From assembly GCA_041676705.1 (NCBI GenBank), contig JBAYRL010000001.1, positions 1 through 64,000 of the forward strand: DNA of 64,000 bases, in the 5' to 3' direction. Shown piece by piece: positions 26,547-34,532 of the stretch. Origin of the DNA: Acidimicrobiia bacterium (GTDB lineage: Bacteria; Actinomycetota; Acidimicrobiia; Acidimicrobiales; SKKL01). The translations under genes and the position numbers were made by a program. A model generated the notes under the pieces. The model ran no database searches. It saw only the letters and a list, made by a program, of their open reading frames with translations, and was not told where the DNA came from. Numbering within the stretch: position 1 is the stretch's first letter; each line of letters starts with the position of its first letter.

Positions 26547-26583
26547 AAGTCCATAATAACGTTTATTCTCATTGTGTCAAGTG

Positions 26584-27099
26584 TCACTTGTCGATAATTG
26601 TTCGAATCTTGCCAAGCGACGCACTAACTTTGGGCGGCGCTGGCACCGGTGGAGCCATTTGGGCAGCTCCATCGGGTTCTTTGGCCGGTTTCAGGTGTCG
26701 TGAGCGGGTGCCACTTATGGCAACCACCATTACCAAGGCTGCTAATGCTCCGGTGGCTAAAAGGATGAGACCCCCACCTAACATCCACGCCAACAAGAGC
26801 AACACGGCCGCGCAGATAGCACCTACCAAAGGCAGAATTGGCGTTGATTTGGTCGGAATCACCACCGAGGCTTCGGGACGCGCCTTAATAGAACGTCCAC
26901 CTACCTTGGCCTCAAATACCATTTGCGCCAGTGGAATCAATGCTCCACGCACACCCGATTCGTTACCGGAAGCAACGGCTGGCTCTAAATCCCGCAATAG
27001 TCGAGCTACTCGTTGCCAAAGATCATTGGGAAGCAACACCCCTTCTAAAGTTGAGAGGGTTTGTTCCACTTCATTTTCAAGCTCGGGACTCAACTCCAC
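26584..27099 (-). CDS. Hypothetical membrane protein
   Basis: A 171-residue protein with a soluble helical N-terminus (1-75), two closely spaced membrane helices (about 88-108 and 110-129) and a Pro/Ala-rich basic C-terminal tail. No known family is recognised. The topology suggests both termini on the same, probably cytoplasmic, side. It is co-directional with the DUF3039 gene upstream and the tetR gene downstream. Confidence 0.65.
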   Translation of the reverse strand: MELSPELENEVEQTLSTLEGVLLPNDLWQRVARLLRDLEPAVASGNESGVRGALIPLAQMVFEAKVGGRSIKARPEASVVIPTKSTPILPLVGAICAAVLLLLAWMLGGGLILLATGALAALVMVVAISGTRSRHLKPAKEPDGAAQMAPPVPAPPKVSASLGKIRTIIDK

Positions 27100-27171
27100 C
27101 CGCCACTCCTTTTTGCGTTCGTGCGCGCTACCGTGCTGGTTCTGTTCTCCACGCCAAGACAGTGAACAGGA

Positions 27172-27408
27172 TTAATTATTGCCAGCGTTACTGGCGGCGG
27201 CTTTGATTTCGGCACAGCTTGGGCACACCGGATAACGATTTGGATCGCGAGTTGGGGTGAACCGTTTGCCACAGATGGCCGTAATGGTCTCACCAGTTAC
27301 CGCGGCACGAGCAATGTCAGCTTTGCGTGCATAGTGCGCAAAACGTTCATCGTCACCGTCGTCTAAGCTCGGACGAGCTGTATCTGGGAGTACAGAGGGT
27401 TGAGCCAT
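27172..27408 (-). CDS. DUF3039 family protein
   Basis: A 78-residue protein of the actinobacterial DUF3039 family. The diagnostic segments are Glu-Arg-Phe-Ala-His-Tyr near 21-26, Ala-Val-Thr-Gly-Glu near 36-40, Ala-Ile-Cys46-Gly-Lys, and Tyr-Pro-Val-Cys62-Pro-Ser-Cys65. With His25, the three cysteines look able to hold a zinc ion. The function is unknown. Family members are nearly ubiquitous in actinobacteria, so this is a useful lineage marker. Confidence 0.85.
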   Translation of the reverse strand: MAQPSVLPDTARPSLDDGDDERFAHYARKADIARAAVTGETITAICGKRFTPTRDPNRYPVCPSCAEIKAAASNAGNN

Positions 27409-27585
27409 TCAGGCCATGCTAACGGATTGCACACAACTGCGGCAGTTTCGAAGCGCCAAGGTGATCAAATCTTCGGCCAACGTTGGATTGTCAATCGCCT
27501 TTAAGTCTCTAGATAGTGGAAAATGAGGGGATTCAGGCAAAAATCTGGCATTCTAGAAGTAGAACTGCGCCATTACAGGAGTCAT

Positions 27586-28065
27586 ATGTCGTTTAAGCCT
27601 GGCGATCGAGTTGTGTATCCGCATCACGGAGCCGCAGTCATCGAACGTAGAGAAAACCGCTTTGCCTTTGGTGAAGAAACTGAATATCTAGTTTTGCGGA
27701 TGGCGCACGGTGATCTGGTGCTGTCGGTGCCAGCCGACAAAGCCGAAGACGTTGGAATGCGACCGCCGATTAGTGGTGAAGACGTAGAAGATCTTTTCGA
27801 GCTGCTCCGGAAGAAAGATGTACGTGAACCTTCGAACTGGAGCCGTCGCTTCAAGAACCACCAGGAGAAACTAAAGTCGGGCGACGTGTATCAGGTCGCT
27901 GAAGTGGTGCGAAACCTGGCTTTGCGCGAAGTTTCTAAGGGTCTGTCGGCTGGTGAGAAATCGATGTTGGTACGAGCCCGTAGCGTATTGGTTTCCGAGC
28001 TCAGCTTCGCTCTTGATGTTTCAGAAGAAGAAGCTCTCCGCTTAGTGAACGAGTCACTTCTTTAG
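27586..28065 (+). CDS. carD: CarD-family transcription regulator
   Basis: A 159-residue protein. The N-terminal RNA-polymerase-interacting Tudor-like domain begins Phe-Lys-Pro-Gly-Asp-Arg-Val-Val-Tyr-Pro-His-His-Gly. A basic helical C-terminal domain includes Asn-Trp-Ser-Arg-Arg-Phe-Lys near 83 (the tryptophan wedge region), and the family's usual Leu-Ser-x-x-Glu-Lys-x-Met-Leu follows. CarD binds the beta subunit and stabilises open complexes at rRNA and other promoters in mycobacteria. ATG 27586 is chosen because AGGAG precedes it by 4-5 bases and the family starts there; the frame is open upstream to 27523. Confidence 0.93.
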   Translation: MSFKPGDRVVYPHHGAAVIERRENRFAFGEETEYLVLRMAHGDLVLSVPADKAEDVGMRPPISGEDVEDLFELLRKKDVREPSNWSRRFKNHQEKLKSGDVYQVAEVVRNLALREVSKGLSAGEKSMLVRARSVLVSELSFALDVSEEEALRLVNESLL

Positions 28066-28145
28066 CGCCGTACCCCTGCTGTGTTTAGTTGTCAGCACAG
28101 CCAAGCGTTAATCCGGTCCGCCTCGACCCACGAGAGGAATAAAAC

Positions 28146-28268
28146 ATGCCGAATCCTCCCTCGCGGGATGAACCAGTTTCTGGTCATCCCAAATGGTTAG
28201 CTATCTGGCTGATGGTAGCGGTGGTGGCGTTTTTGTTCTTGATCTCAGCACTGAGCGTGTGGGGCTAA
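28146..28268 (+). CDS. 40-residue single-pass membrane protein
   Basis: A very short gene. ATG 28146 is preceded by GAGAGGA at a good distance, and a TAA ends it at 28268. The product has a Pro-rich polar head (1-16) and then one strongly hydrophobic helix (about 17-38) ending Val-Trp-Gly. It lies 80 bp downstream of carD on the same strand, possibly in the same transcript. It matches no family recognised here, but a good SD, a clean helix and a Lys-Trp boundary support translation. Confidence 0.6.
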   Translation: MPNPPSRDEPVSGHPKWLAIWLMVAVVAFLFLISALSVWG

Positions 28269-28323
28269 ACCCATCGATCGAAAATTCTAAAAGCCGGGAT
28301 CGGCTGCAGAAATAGAGGGCGGC

Positions 28324-28343
28324 GGCACCGCAACGACGGTGCC
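28324..28343 (-). terminator. Hairpin between convergent genes
   Basis: A 7-bp GC-rich inverted repeat with a 6-base loop lies between the small membrane protein gene and the convergent SDR gene. On the minus strand it is followed by a pyrimidine-rich but not pure T stretch, so terminator function is only tentative. Confidence 0.35.
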
Positions 28344-28395
28344 AACCCACCTAACCGAACCAGATATACGTTCCTGCGCTTAGAAACGCTGCGAG

Positions 28396-29172
28396 CTACC
28401 GAGTGCCGGTAATACCACCATCAACTGGAATAATGGTTCCAGTCAGATACGCTCCGGCACGGCTAGACAAGAAGATCGCGGTGCCTGCTACATCATCAGG
28501 CCGGCCAATGCGGCCAAGTGGGTTGTTGCGAGCAATTGAATCCCCAGCAGCTTCCAAGGTTGCCGCCATCATTTTCGATTCAAAGGGCCCCGGAGCAATG
28601 GCATTTACCGTGATCCGTTTAGGCGCTAGCTTCCGAGCAAAGACCCGCGTTAGCTGATGCACAGCGGCTTTAGAGGCCGAATAGGAATATGTTTCTAGTG
28701 CTGGCACATGGATTCCATCGACCGAACCAATATTGATGACTCGGGCGGGGTCGTCGTCGGTGCCAGCCGCATCTAAGAGTGGGACCAAATGTTTGGTCAG
28801 ATGAAAGACACCCTTCACATTCAGATTTAGCACTCTATCCCAGGCGGCATCGTCGAAATCTTCGAGGGGTGCACCCCAAGTGGCACCAGCATTGTTTACC
28901 AATATGTCGAGGCGTTCTTCACGCTCGGCGATCTCGTTAGCTAAGCGGATGCATTCGGCTTCGGTGGAGAGATCAGCGGGCACCGAGACAACAGTGCCGA
29001 ATTCTGAGAGCTCGGCGGCCACTTCGTCGCAAACAGCCGCCTTGCGAGACGAGATATACACTTTGGCACCGGCCTCCACGAAACCGCGGGCGATCATCAA
29101 ACCTATGCCACGACTACCACCGGTAACCAACGCTGTTTTGCCCTCAATGTTGAAGAGGTTCTTGCTGCTCAC
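28396..29172 (-). CDS. SDR-family NAD(P)-dependent oxidoreductase
   Basis: A 258-residue short-chain dehydrogenase. The Rossmann motif Thr-Gly-Gly-Ser-Arg-Gly-Ile-Gly is near 17-24, Asn-Asn-Ala-Gly-Ala near 94, the catalytic Ser in Ile-Gly-Ser-Val-Asp, and Tyr-x-x-x-Lys in Tyr-Ser-Ala-Ser-Lys near 164. Arg following the second glycine and basic residues at the end of beta-2 suggest NADPH use. GTG 29172 is selected because AAGGAG sits 5-6 bases before it; a frame extension of 12 codons upstream has no such site. Substrate unknown. Confidence 0.88.
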   Translation of the reverse strand: MSSKNLFNIEGKTALVTGGSRGIGLMIARGFVEAGAKVYISSRKAAVCDEVAAELSEFGTVVSVPADLSTEAECIRLANEIAEREERLDILVNNAGATWGAPLEDFDDAAWDRVLNLNVKGVFHLTKHLVPLLDAAGTDDDPARVINIGSVDGIHVPALETYSYSASKAAVHQLTRVFARKLAPKRITVNAIAPGPFESKMMAATLEAAGDSIARNNPLGRIGRPDDVAGTAIFLSSRAGAYLTGTIIPVDGGITGTR

Positions 29173-29330
29173 GCATTCTCCTTGATCGATGCCGTGGTTA
29201 TCGTTCATAACTTAGTGCTACGAACCTAGTTGCCCCCAGACCCTAAATGCCCGTCGGTTCTGATCTATCGTGGAGGGTCGCAGTCGTTGCGATTGAGCAC
29301 CTCGTTCAAACCTCTATTAGCTAAACTAGG

Positions 29331-30170
29331 TTGAAAATTTTGTTATTCAGCTCAATACCGAGCCCTTCGGGTGGTTCCATCTCGATTGGACCCTTGCAGC
29401 TAAGGGCTTACGGCCTAATGATTGCCTTGGGAGTGGTAGCGGCCGTCTGGCTGGCTCAGCGCCGGTGGGCCCAAAAGGGCCAAAACCCCGATGACATCTC
29501 AGCCATTGCCATTTGGGCAGTACCGGCCGGTCTAGTTGGTGCCCGCCTTTATCATGTGGCCACCGACTGGAAACGCTACAGCGGCAATTGGGGCGAGGCC
29601 TTTGCCATTTGGAACGGTGGTCTTGGTATTCCCGGGGGGATGGCCCTGGGTGTAATTGTTGGGCTAATGGTGGCCCATCGCCGGCGGCTCTCTGTGCCGC
29701 TCATCTTAGATGCCGCCACTCCAGCATTACCGCTAGCTCAAGCTATCGGCCGATTTGGAAACTGGTTTAATCAAGAGCTTTTTGGTGGGCCTACAGATTT
29801 ACCGTGGGGTTTAGAAATTGATCCGACTCATCGGCCAGCGCGCTACATGCAATACGAAACGTTTCATCCGACTTTTTTGTATGAAGCGCTCTGGAACTTG
29901 GCCTTGTGCGGCTTCCTGATCTGGGCCGAGCGAAGTGGACGTCTAAAGATTGGACGCCTGTTTCCGCTGTATGTATTGGGCTATTTCATCGCCCGGCTTG
30001 GTTTGGAGTTGATGCGAAGCGATCCAGCCAGTTTGGTTCTCGGTATACGAATCAACGTCTGGACAGCATTACTGGGCATTGTGGTTGGCGGATTCTTTGT
30101 GGTCACAGGTCTTCAGAATTCCAAAGGCGCAACGATGGACGCAGTGTCAGCCGATGATCCTGAGGAATAG
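29331..30170 (+). CDS. lgt: Prolipoprotein diacylglyceryl transferase
   Basis: A 279-residue polytopic membrane enzyme that moves diacylglycerol from phosphatidylglycerol to the lipobox cysteine of prolipoproteins. The Lgt signature Gly-Arg141-Phe-Gly-Asn-Trp-Phe-Asn-Gln-Glu is at 140-149, Arg-Ala-Tyr-Gly-Leu-Met is in the first membrane region (25-30), and a His-Pro-Thr-Phe-Leu-Tyr-Glu motif is near 186. The window itself encodes several likely clients: the three lipobox proteins at 40.9, 47 and 53 kb. The TTG start has no good alternative upstream. Confidence 0.93.
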   Translation: MKILLFSSIPSPSGGSISIGPLQLRAYGLMIALGVVAAVWLAQRRWAQKGQNPDDISAIAIWAVPAGLVGARLYHVATDWKRYSGNWGEAFAIWNGGLGIPGGMALGVIVGLMVAHRRRLSVPLILDAATPALPLAQAIGRFGNWFNQELFGGPTDLPWGLEIDPTHRPARYMQYETFHPTFLYEALWNLALCGFLIWAERSGRLKIGRLFPLYVLGYFIARLGLELMRSDPASLVLGIRINVWTALLGIVVGGFFVVTGLQNSKGATMDAVSADDPEE

Positions 30171-30186
30171 CGAATTGGCGGTTCGG

Positions 30187-31185
30187 CTAACGGTTCAGCT
30201 GGCTTAGGTAACCAGTACCACGCACCGTGGCCGCCAAGCGGTGATATGGATGATGCTCCCACAAATCATCCACCGATCCCTCTGGAGGATGTTTCACCAG
30301 GTCTCGTAGATCGTACGCCATGGCAAAGAGGCGCATTCGGCTGTATTGATCGGAAAATGCGAACAAAGCCGGGTAATCCTTGGCCAGCCACCAGGGAACA
30401 TCTTGATAGTCGACGGGTCGAGCCAAGTGCTCATAATCCGGTGCCACGTGAAGATGTGGCAAGGCGCAAAAACGTAGCAATACATCTAGGTCTAGATCGC
30501 AAGGTGCTGGCCGTGACCACTCGAAATCAAGTACGGCCGAGATTTGCTTGCCATCCCACATGATATTTTCGAAAGTTAAGTCGCCATGCACTAACCCGGT
30601 GGCTTCAAAAGGCGTTATCGAGCCAGCTAGAGCGATCACTAACTCTTCAGCCTCATCGAAGAGCTCTTTGTCGAGATTGGGAAAGGTTCGTGCTTTGTCG
30701 ATCGCTACCAACAAAGGCATGACTGGTGTGAATGTATCGGGCGACAAAAGCTGGGGTGTAGAGTCGCTAATATCGGGCAAATTAGGAGGTGGTGCCGTTT
30801 TATGCAGGGCCATTAGGCGCATCGCTAGTTGGTGAACAGCTTCGCGGCGCTCAATTTTTGACATGGTTGGCCATGCACGAGACAGAACCTGGCCCGGAAC
30901 CTGGCGAACAATTAACCAATCAGCGCCTGGCTTACCTCCGTAGGCCACGACCTCGGGGTAACCCACTTCTGGCGGTAGGTAGGGCGCCAGATACGCTTCG
31001 CGACGTAAGCGGGGGTCTAGGCGACGATTCACCCGAATAACGTATTCTTCGCCGAACCAAACCTCGTTCGTAACGCTATCGGCACGGCGGAGCGGCATTT
31101 CCATATCTAGCCCGGCTTCTTGCAAGGCCCGACGGGCTCGGGCCATGGCGAAACCAGTTGATGCTTGGGGGCTAGTTGACGACAC
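30187..31185 (-). CDS. Aminoglycoside-phosphotransferase-like kinase (APH family)
   Basis: A 332-residue protein-kinase-like phosphotransferase. The catalytic loop His-Gly-Asp-Leu-Thr-Phe-Glu-Asn-Ile-Met is near 199-208, and the metal-binding Asp-Phe-Glu-Trp-Ser is near 218. A glycine-poor N-lobe has Tyr-Val-Ile-Arg-Val-Asn-Arg, where Arg replaces the usual Lys. APH-family members phosphorylate aminoglycosides, choline, homoserine or other small molecules. The substrate here is not predictable, and a resistance role should not be assumed. It converges on lgt with a 16 bp gap. Confidence 0.8.
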   Translation of the reverse strand: MSSTSPQASTGFAMARARRALQEAGLDMEMPLRRADSVTNEVWFGEEYVIRVNRRLDPRLRREAYLAPYLPPEVGYPEVVAYGGKPGADWLIVRQVPGQVLSRAWPTMSKIERREAVHQLAMRLMALHKTAPPPNLPDISDSTPQLLSPDTFTPVMPLLVAIDKARTFPNLDKELFDEAEELVIALAGSITPFEATGLVHGDLTFENIMWDGKQISAVLDFEWSRPAPCDLDLDVLLRFCALPHLHVAPDYEHLARPVDYQDVPWWLAKDYPALFAFSDQYSRMRLFAMAYDLRDLVKHPPEGSVDDLWEHHPYHRLAATVRGTGYLSQLNR

Positions 31186-31248
31186 GCGTTTTACAAGGGT
31201 TTAGTTAATACAACTGTGAATTATAAGTTCATACAGTAGCTCGCGAAA

Positions 31249-32133
31249 TCACCCTCTGGTTAAGGCCGTCAGCACTTTTGAACCTAAATCTTGCCACAAC
31301 GGCGTAGCCCATTCACCAAAATCTCGATTACCGAGCACGACTAGGCAAACCTCGGCAACCGGATCAACCCAAAAGACACTGCCTGAACGGCCAAAGTGAC
31401 CAAACGTTTTTGGTGAAGCCTGTGGGGGTGTCCAGTGAGGTTCTTTAGAGTCCCGAATCTCAAAACCTAAACCCCAATCGTTTTGTGTTTGGGGGCCGTA
31501 ACCAGGCAATACGCCCGCCAGATTCGGAAATGCTACTTGTGTTGCCAGTTCAATGGTCTCATCAGAGAGAATCCGACCATTCGGATTCAGCAACTCGTTA
31601 CCTAAGAGCAATAGATCATCGACGCTGCTTGTGGCACCATGCGCTGGTGAACCGCCAAGTACGGTGTTGGACATACCAAGTGGTTCGAGCACCGCTTCAT
31701 GCAGGTATTGAGCAACCGGGAGACCGCTATGTTCATATAGCGCTGCGCCTAGAGTTTCATAGCCCGTATTTGAATAGATTCGTCTAGTGCCAACCGGGGC
31801 CAAGATTTCGTTGTTATCGAGAGCTAGACCTGAGGCGTGGGCTAGAAGGTGTTTAATGGTCGAACCTGGAGGACCGGCGGGCTGGTCGAGGCTCAAGGTG
31901 CCTTCTTCGACCGCCACCAGTACTGCCAAGGCGACTAGAGGCTTAGTTACCGAAGCCAGTTTGAAGATTTGACTAGTGGGACCGTGCTGAAGCGAGGTGC
32001 TGCCCGGGCCGATAGCGCCAGCGGCGACTTGTTCCACCGGCCAAGCCTCAACTTGGCTAAGAATGCTGTTCACGCTATATGAGGTTAGTGTTTGACTTTC
32101 GGGCCTGTACCTCGAAATGTCCCAATCAGCCAC
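31249..32133 (-). CDS. Serine hydrolase, beta-lactamase/class C PBP-like
   Basis: A 294-residue protein with the class C beta-lactamase/DD-peptidase fold: Ser-Val-Thr-Lys near 61-64 holds the nucleophile, Tyr-Ser-Asn near 124-126 the second element, and His-Phe-Gly-Arg-Ser-Gly near 251 replaces the KTG box. No signal peptide is visible, so it may be cytoplasmic and an esterase rather than a wall enzyme. The short 49-bp gap to the divergent glutathione peroxidase gene must contain both promoters. Confidence 0.85.
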   Translation of the reverse strand: MADWDISRYRPESQTLTSYSVNSILSQVEAWPVEQVAAGAIGPGSTSLQHGPTSQIFKLASVTKPLVALAVLVAVEEGTLSLDQPAGPPGSTIKHLLAHASGLALDNNEILAPVGTRRIYSNTGYETLGAALYEHSGLPVAQYLHEAVLEPLGMSNTVLGGSPAHGATSSVDDLLLLGNELLNPNGRILSDETIELATQVAFPNLAGVLPGYGPQTQNDWGLGFEIRDSKEPHWTPPQASPKTFGHFGRSGSVFWVDPVAEVCLVVLGNRDFGEWATPLWQDLGSKVLTALTRG

Positions 32134-32182
32134 TAGGGTTCATTTCACAGAAATATTTCTAAGCACCGACAGGGGAGTGCTG

Positions 32183-32674
32183 ATGTCTATTTATGATAAT
32201 TCAATTGCGGCGTTAGATGGGGGTACCGAACCTTCGCTGGCTGAACAAAAAGGCAAGCTCACCTTGATGGTGAATGTGGCGTCGAAGTGTGGGCTCACTC
32301 CGCAGTATGAACAGCTAGAGGATATTCACGAGAAGTATTCCGATCGTGGTTTCGCTGTGTTGGGCTTTCCTTGCAACCAATTTGGTGCCCAAGAACCCGG
32401 TTCACCAGAAGAGATTGCCGAGTTCTGTTCAGCAACTTATGGCGTAACTTTTCCCATGTTCGAAAAGATTGACGTCAACGGTGAGGATCGCCACCCTATC
32501 TATCAAGAGTTGACCCAAAAGACCGATGCCGAAGGTGAAGCCGGCGATATCAAATGGAATTTTGAGAAGTTCCTGGTGTCTCCCCAGGGTGAAGTGCTCG
32601 AGCGTTTTCGACCCACCGTTACACCCGATGCTCCTGAGGTAATCGCCGCCATTGAAGCCAACCTTCCTCGTTGA
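32183..32674 (+). CDS. Glutathione peroxidase-family thiol peroxidase
   Basis: A 163-residue thioredoxin-fold peroxidase. The peroxidatic cysteine is Cys36 in Asn-Val-Ala-Ser-Lys-Cys-Gly-Leu-Thr. The Gly-Phe-Pro-Cys-Asn-Gln-Phe-Gly-x-Gln motif (61-70) supplies Gln70, and Trp-Asn-Phe-x-Lys-Phe-Leu supplies the Trp and Asn of the catalytic tetrad. Cys82 may be the resolving cysteine. Such bacterial enzymes usually use thioredoxin rather than glutathione to reduce lipid and hydrogen peroxides. ATG 32183 follows AGGGGAG; a longer in-frame reading from 32117 overlaps the opposite gene and lacks an SD. Confidence 0.9.
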   Translation: MSIYDNSIAALDGGTEPSLAEQKGKLTLMVNVASKCGLTPQYEQLEDIHEKYSDRGFAVLGFPCNQFGAQEPGSPEEIAEFCSATYGVTFPMFEKIDVNGEDRHPIYQELTQKTDAEGEAGDIKWNFEKFLVSPQGEVLERFRPTVTPDAPEVIAAIEANLPR

Positions 32675-32798
32675 GATCAAAAAGTTTCGACTCGAGGCCG
32701 TTCAACTGAGCTTCGGTAACTGGTGTTGGGTCCATGGTTAGCTTTGGCCCAGAGGTTTTTCCAGTGGCGTCACAGCATTTAATCTTCAGTTGGAAACT

Positions 32799-34487
32799 AT
32801 GAAAGATAGGCGCTCTCGAGGTGCTGTTTTCACTCCGCCAGCCATTGGCCGCAAGCTTGCCGAAGTGGCCCTGGCTGGTCGGGTCACCCCGAATAGTGTT
32901 TGCGATCCGGCCGCCGGTGATGGCCGCCTACTTGGGCAAATTGCAGCATTAACCGGCAATAAGACCAACCTCTTTGCGGCCGACATTTTCCACCCGAGCT
33001 GGCTAGATGGCAGTGACGAGGATGGAGAGATTATTGCCGACTGCGATTTTTATCATGGGAACGCGTTATTAGCCGGTCTTGACGCCTGGCAGGACGCACC
33101 TGAAGCAGGCTTCGATTTGGTAATTGGGAATCCTCCCTTTAGGAATCAGCTTGAACGCCGAACCTGGTTGGAGACCAGCGAACGAGCCGCCTTGAAAGAG
33201 CGGTTTGGGGCAGTGGCTTCGCTTTACGCCGATACTGCATCGATGTTCTTGGTCCACGCGACCCAAATTGCAGCGCCTGGTGGGCGAGTAGCGATGATTA
33301 TGCCGCTTTCGTTTCTTACGGTTCGCGACGCTCAACCGGCCCGCCAGCGAGTGCTAGAGCTGGCCGACTTGGTGGGATTGTGGGTGGCCAATGCTCAAGT
33401 TTTCCCAACAGCGACGGTGCAGGTTTGCGCAATCATTTTGGACCGAAAACCCCTAACTTGCCCATCCGTTGTTTCGAATGGCGCAGCTGGCCTGCACACG
33501 GTCTTCCCTCGGCATGACACGACGGCGGTAGTCAACGAGGTAGACACGGCGGTTGATGACAAACCAAGTGACCCAGTTGAGCGCAGCACTTGGGTGCGCC
33601 GGTGGAGTGGGGAAGCGTGGTCGAAAGCTGATGCCATCGAGGTTGACCAGGCTTCGTTACGCGAGGCTGCCACGTGGGGCCATTTGGTCTCGGATCTGGT
33701 GCACAATACGCCACGGAGCACGCTCAAAACAGCAGGTTTGTTGGGCCATCTAGCTAGCGCTACGGCTGGCTTTCGACGGCAGTTCTACGGACTTGCTCCC
33801 CATGTTTTCGAGGCACCTTCCGAACTGATTCACGAGAACAGCTATGGTGGCAGCGTCAAACCGTGCCACCCATTAGCGACCACCGGCTTGCGAGAGGTGC
33901 CCTTGCCGGTAATTACCTCAGGTTTGATTGAACCAGGCAGGGTACTTTGGGGTGAACGCTCAACGCGCATCGCGGGCCACACCTGGCAAGCGCCAGCATT
34001 ACTTGCTGGTTCAGTGGCCGATGACAGCTCATTGCTGCGGTGGCTTGAGGCACGGTTAGTCGCGAAAATCGTGTTAGCTACTCAAACACCAGTGCTCGAA
34101 GCAGCGCCCGATCTAAGTGGACATTGGGTGCCCTCGACGCCAGTTATTGCAGTGCATGTGGTACCCGAGCGTCTCTGGCATGTGCTGGCAGTCTTGTTGT
34201 CTCCGCCAGCTTCTTGGTGGGCGGCCAGCACGTATGCCGGTGCAGCCTTGTCGGTCAACGCCATCAAAGTTTCCGCCAGCCAGGTTGAACAGATTCCACT
34301 ACCTGGCGATTCAGAGCAATGGGACTCTGCCGCGCTGATGCTGGCCGACGCTTACGAAGGGTCTTTGGCGGGCTGTAACATGGCCGCAATAGTTGACGCG
34401 GCTAAGATCATGACTGAGGCATATGCGGCTTCACCAAAAGTTTTTGACTGGTGGTACGACCGCATTGCTCCAAAGCTTGATGGGTAG
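32799..34487 (+). CDS. Solitary N6-adenine DNA methyltransferase-like protein
   Basis: A protein of about 562 residues with a gamma-type N6-adenine methylase layout. An N-terminal Gly-Ala-Val-Phe-Thr-Pro-Pro segment precedes SAM motif I Cys-Asp-Pro-Ala-Ala-Gly-Asp-Gly (35-42) and the catalytic Asn-Pro-Pro-Phe (111-114). A long C-terminal half could be the target recognition domain. No restriction nuclease, specificity subunit, helicase or phage-defence gene is next to it, and metX follows in 45 bp. It could be an orphan methylase acting in gene regulation, or a TaqI/Eco57I-like remnant. TTG 32790 is a possible start. Confidence 0.8.
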   Translation: MKDRRSRGAVFTPPAIGRKLAEVALAGRVTPNSVCDPAAGDGRLLGQIAALTGNKTNLFAADIFHPSWLDGSDEDGEIIADCDFYHGNALLAGLDAWQDAPEAGFDLVIGNPPFRNQLERRTWLETSERAALKERFGAVASLYADTASMFLVHATQIAAPGGRVAMIMPLSFLTVRDAQPARQRVLELADLVGLWVANAQVFPTATVQVCAIILDRKPLTCPSVVSNGAAGLHTVFPRHDTTAVVNEVDTAVDDKPSDPVERSTWVRRWSGEAWSKADAIEVDQASLREAATWGHLVSDLVHNTPRSTLKTAGLLGHLASATAGFRRQFYGLAPHVFEAPSELIHENSYGGSVKPCHPLATTGLREVPLPVITSGLIEPGRVLWGERSTRIAGHTWQAPALLAGSVADDSSLLRWLEARLVAKIVLATQTPVLEAAPDLSGHWVPSTPVIAVHVVPERLWHVLAVLLSPPASWWAASTYAGAALSVNAIKVSASQVEQIPLPGDSEQWDSAALMLADAYEGSLAGCNMAAIVDAAKIMTEAYAASPKVFDWWYDRIAPKLDG

Positions 34488-34532
34488 GTTGACGGCACTC
34501 AAATGGCAGGGCCACTGTTTTAGTTCCACCAA

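Noticed and set aside
30187..31185. Antibiotic resistance by the APH-like kinase
   Set aside because: The fold is shared by many small-molecule kinases and nothing nearby indicates aminoglycoside resistance.
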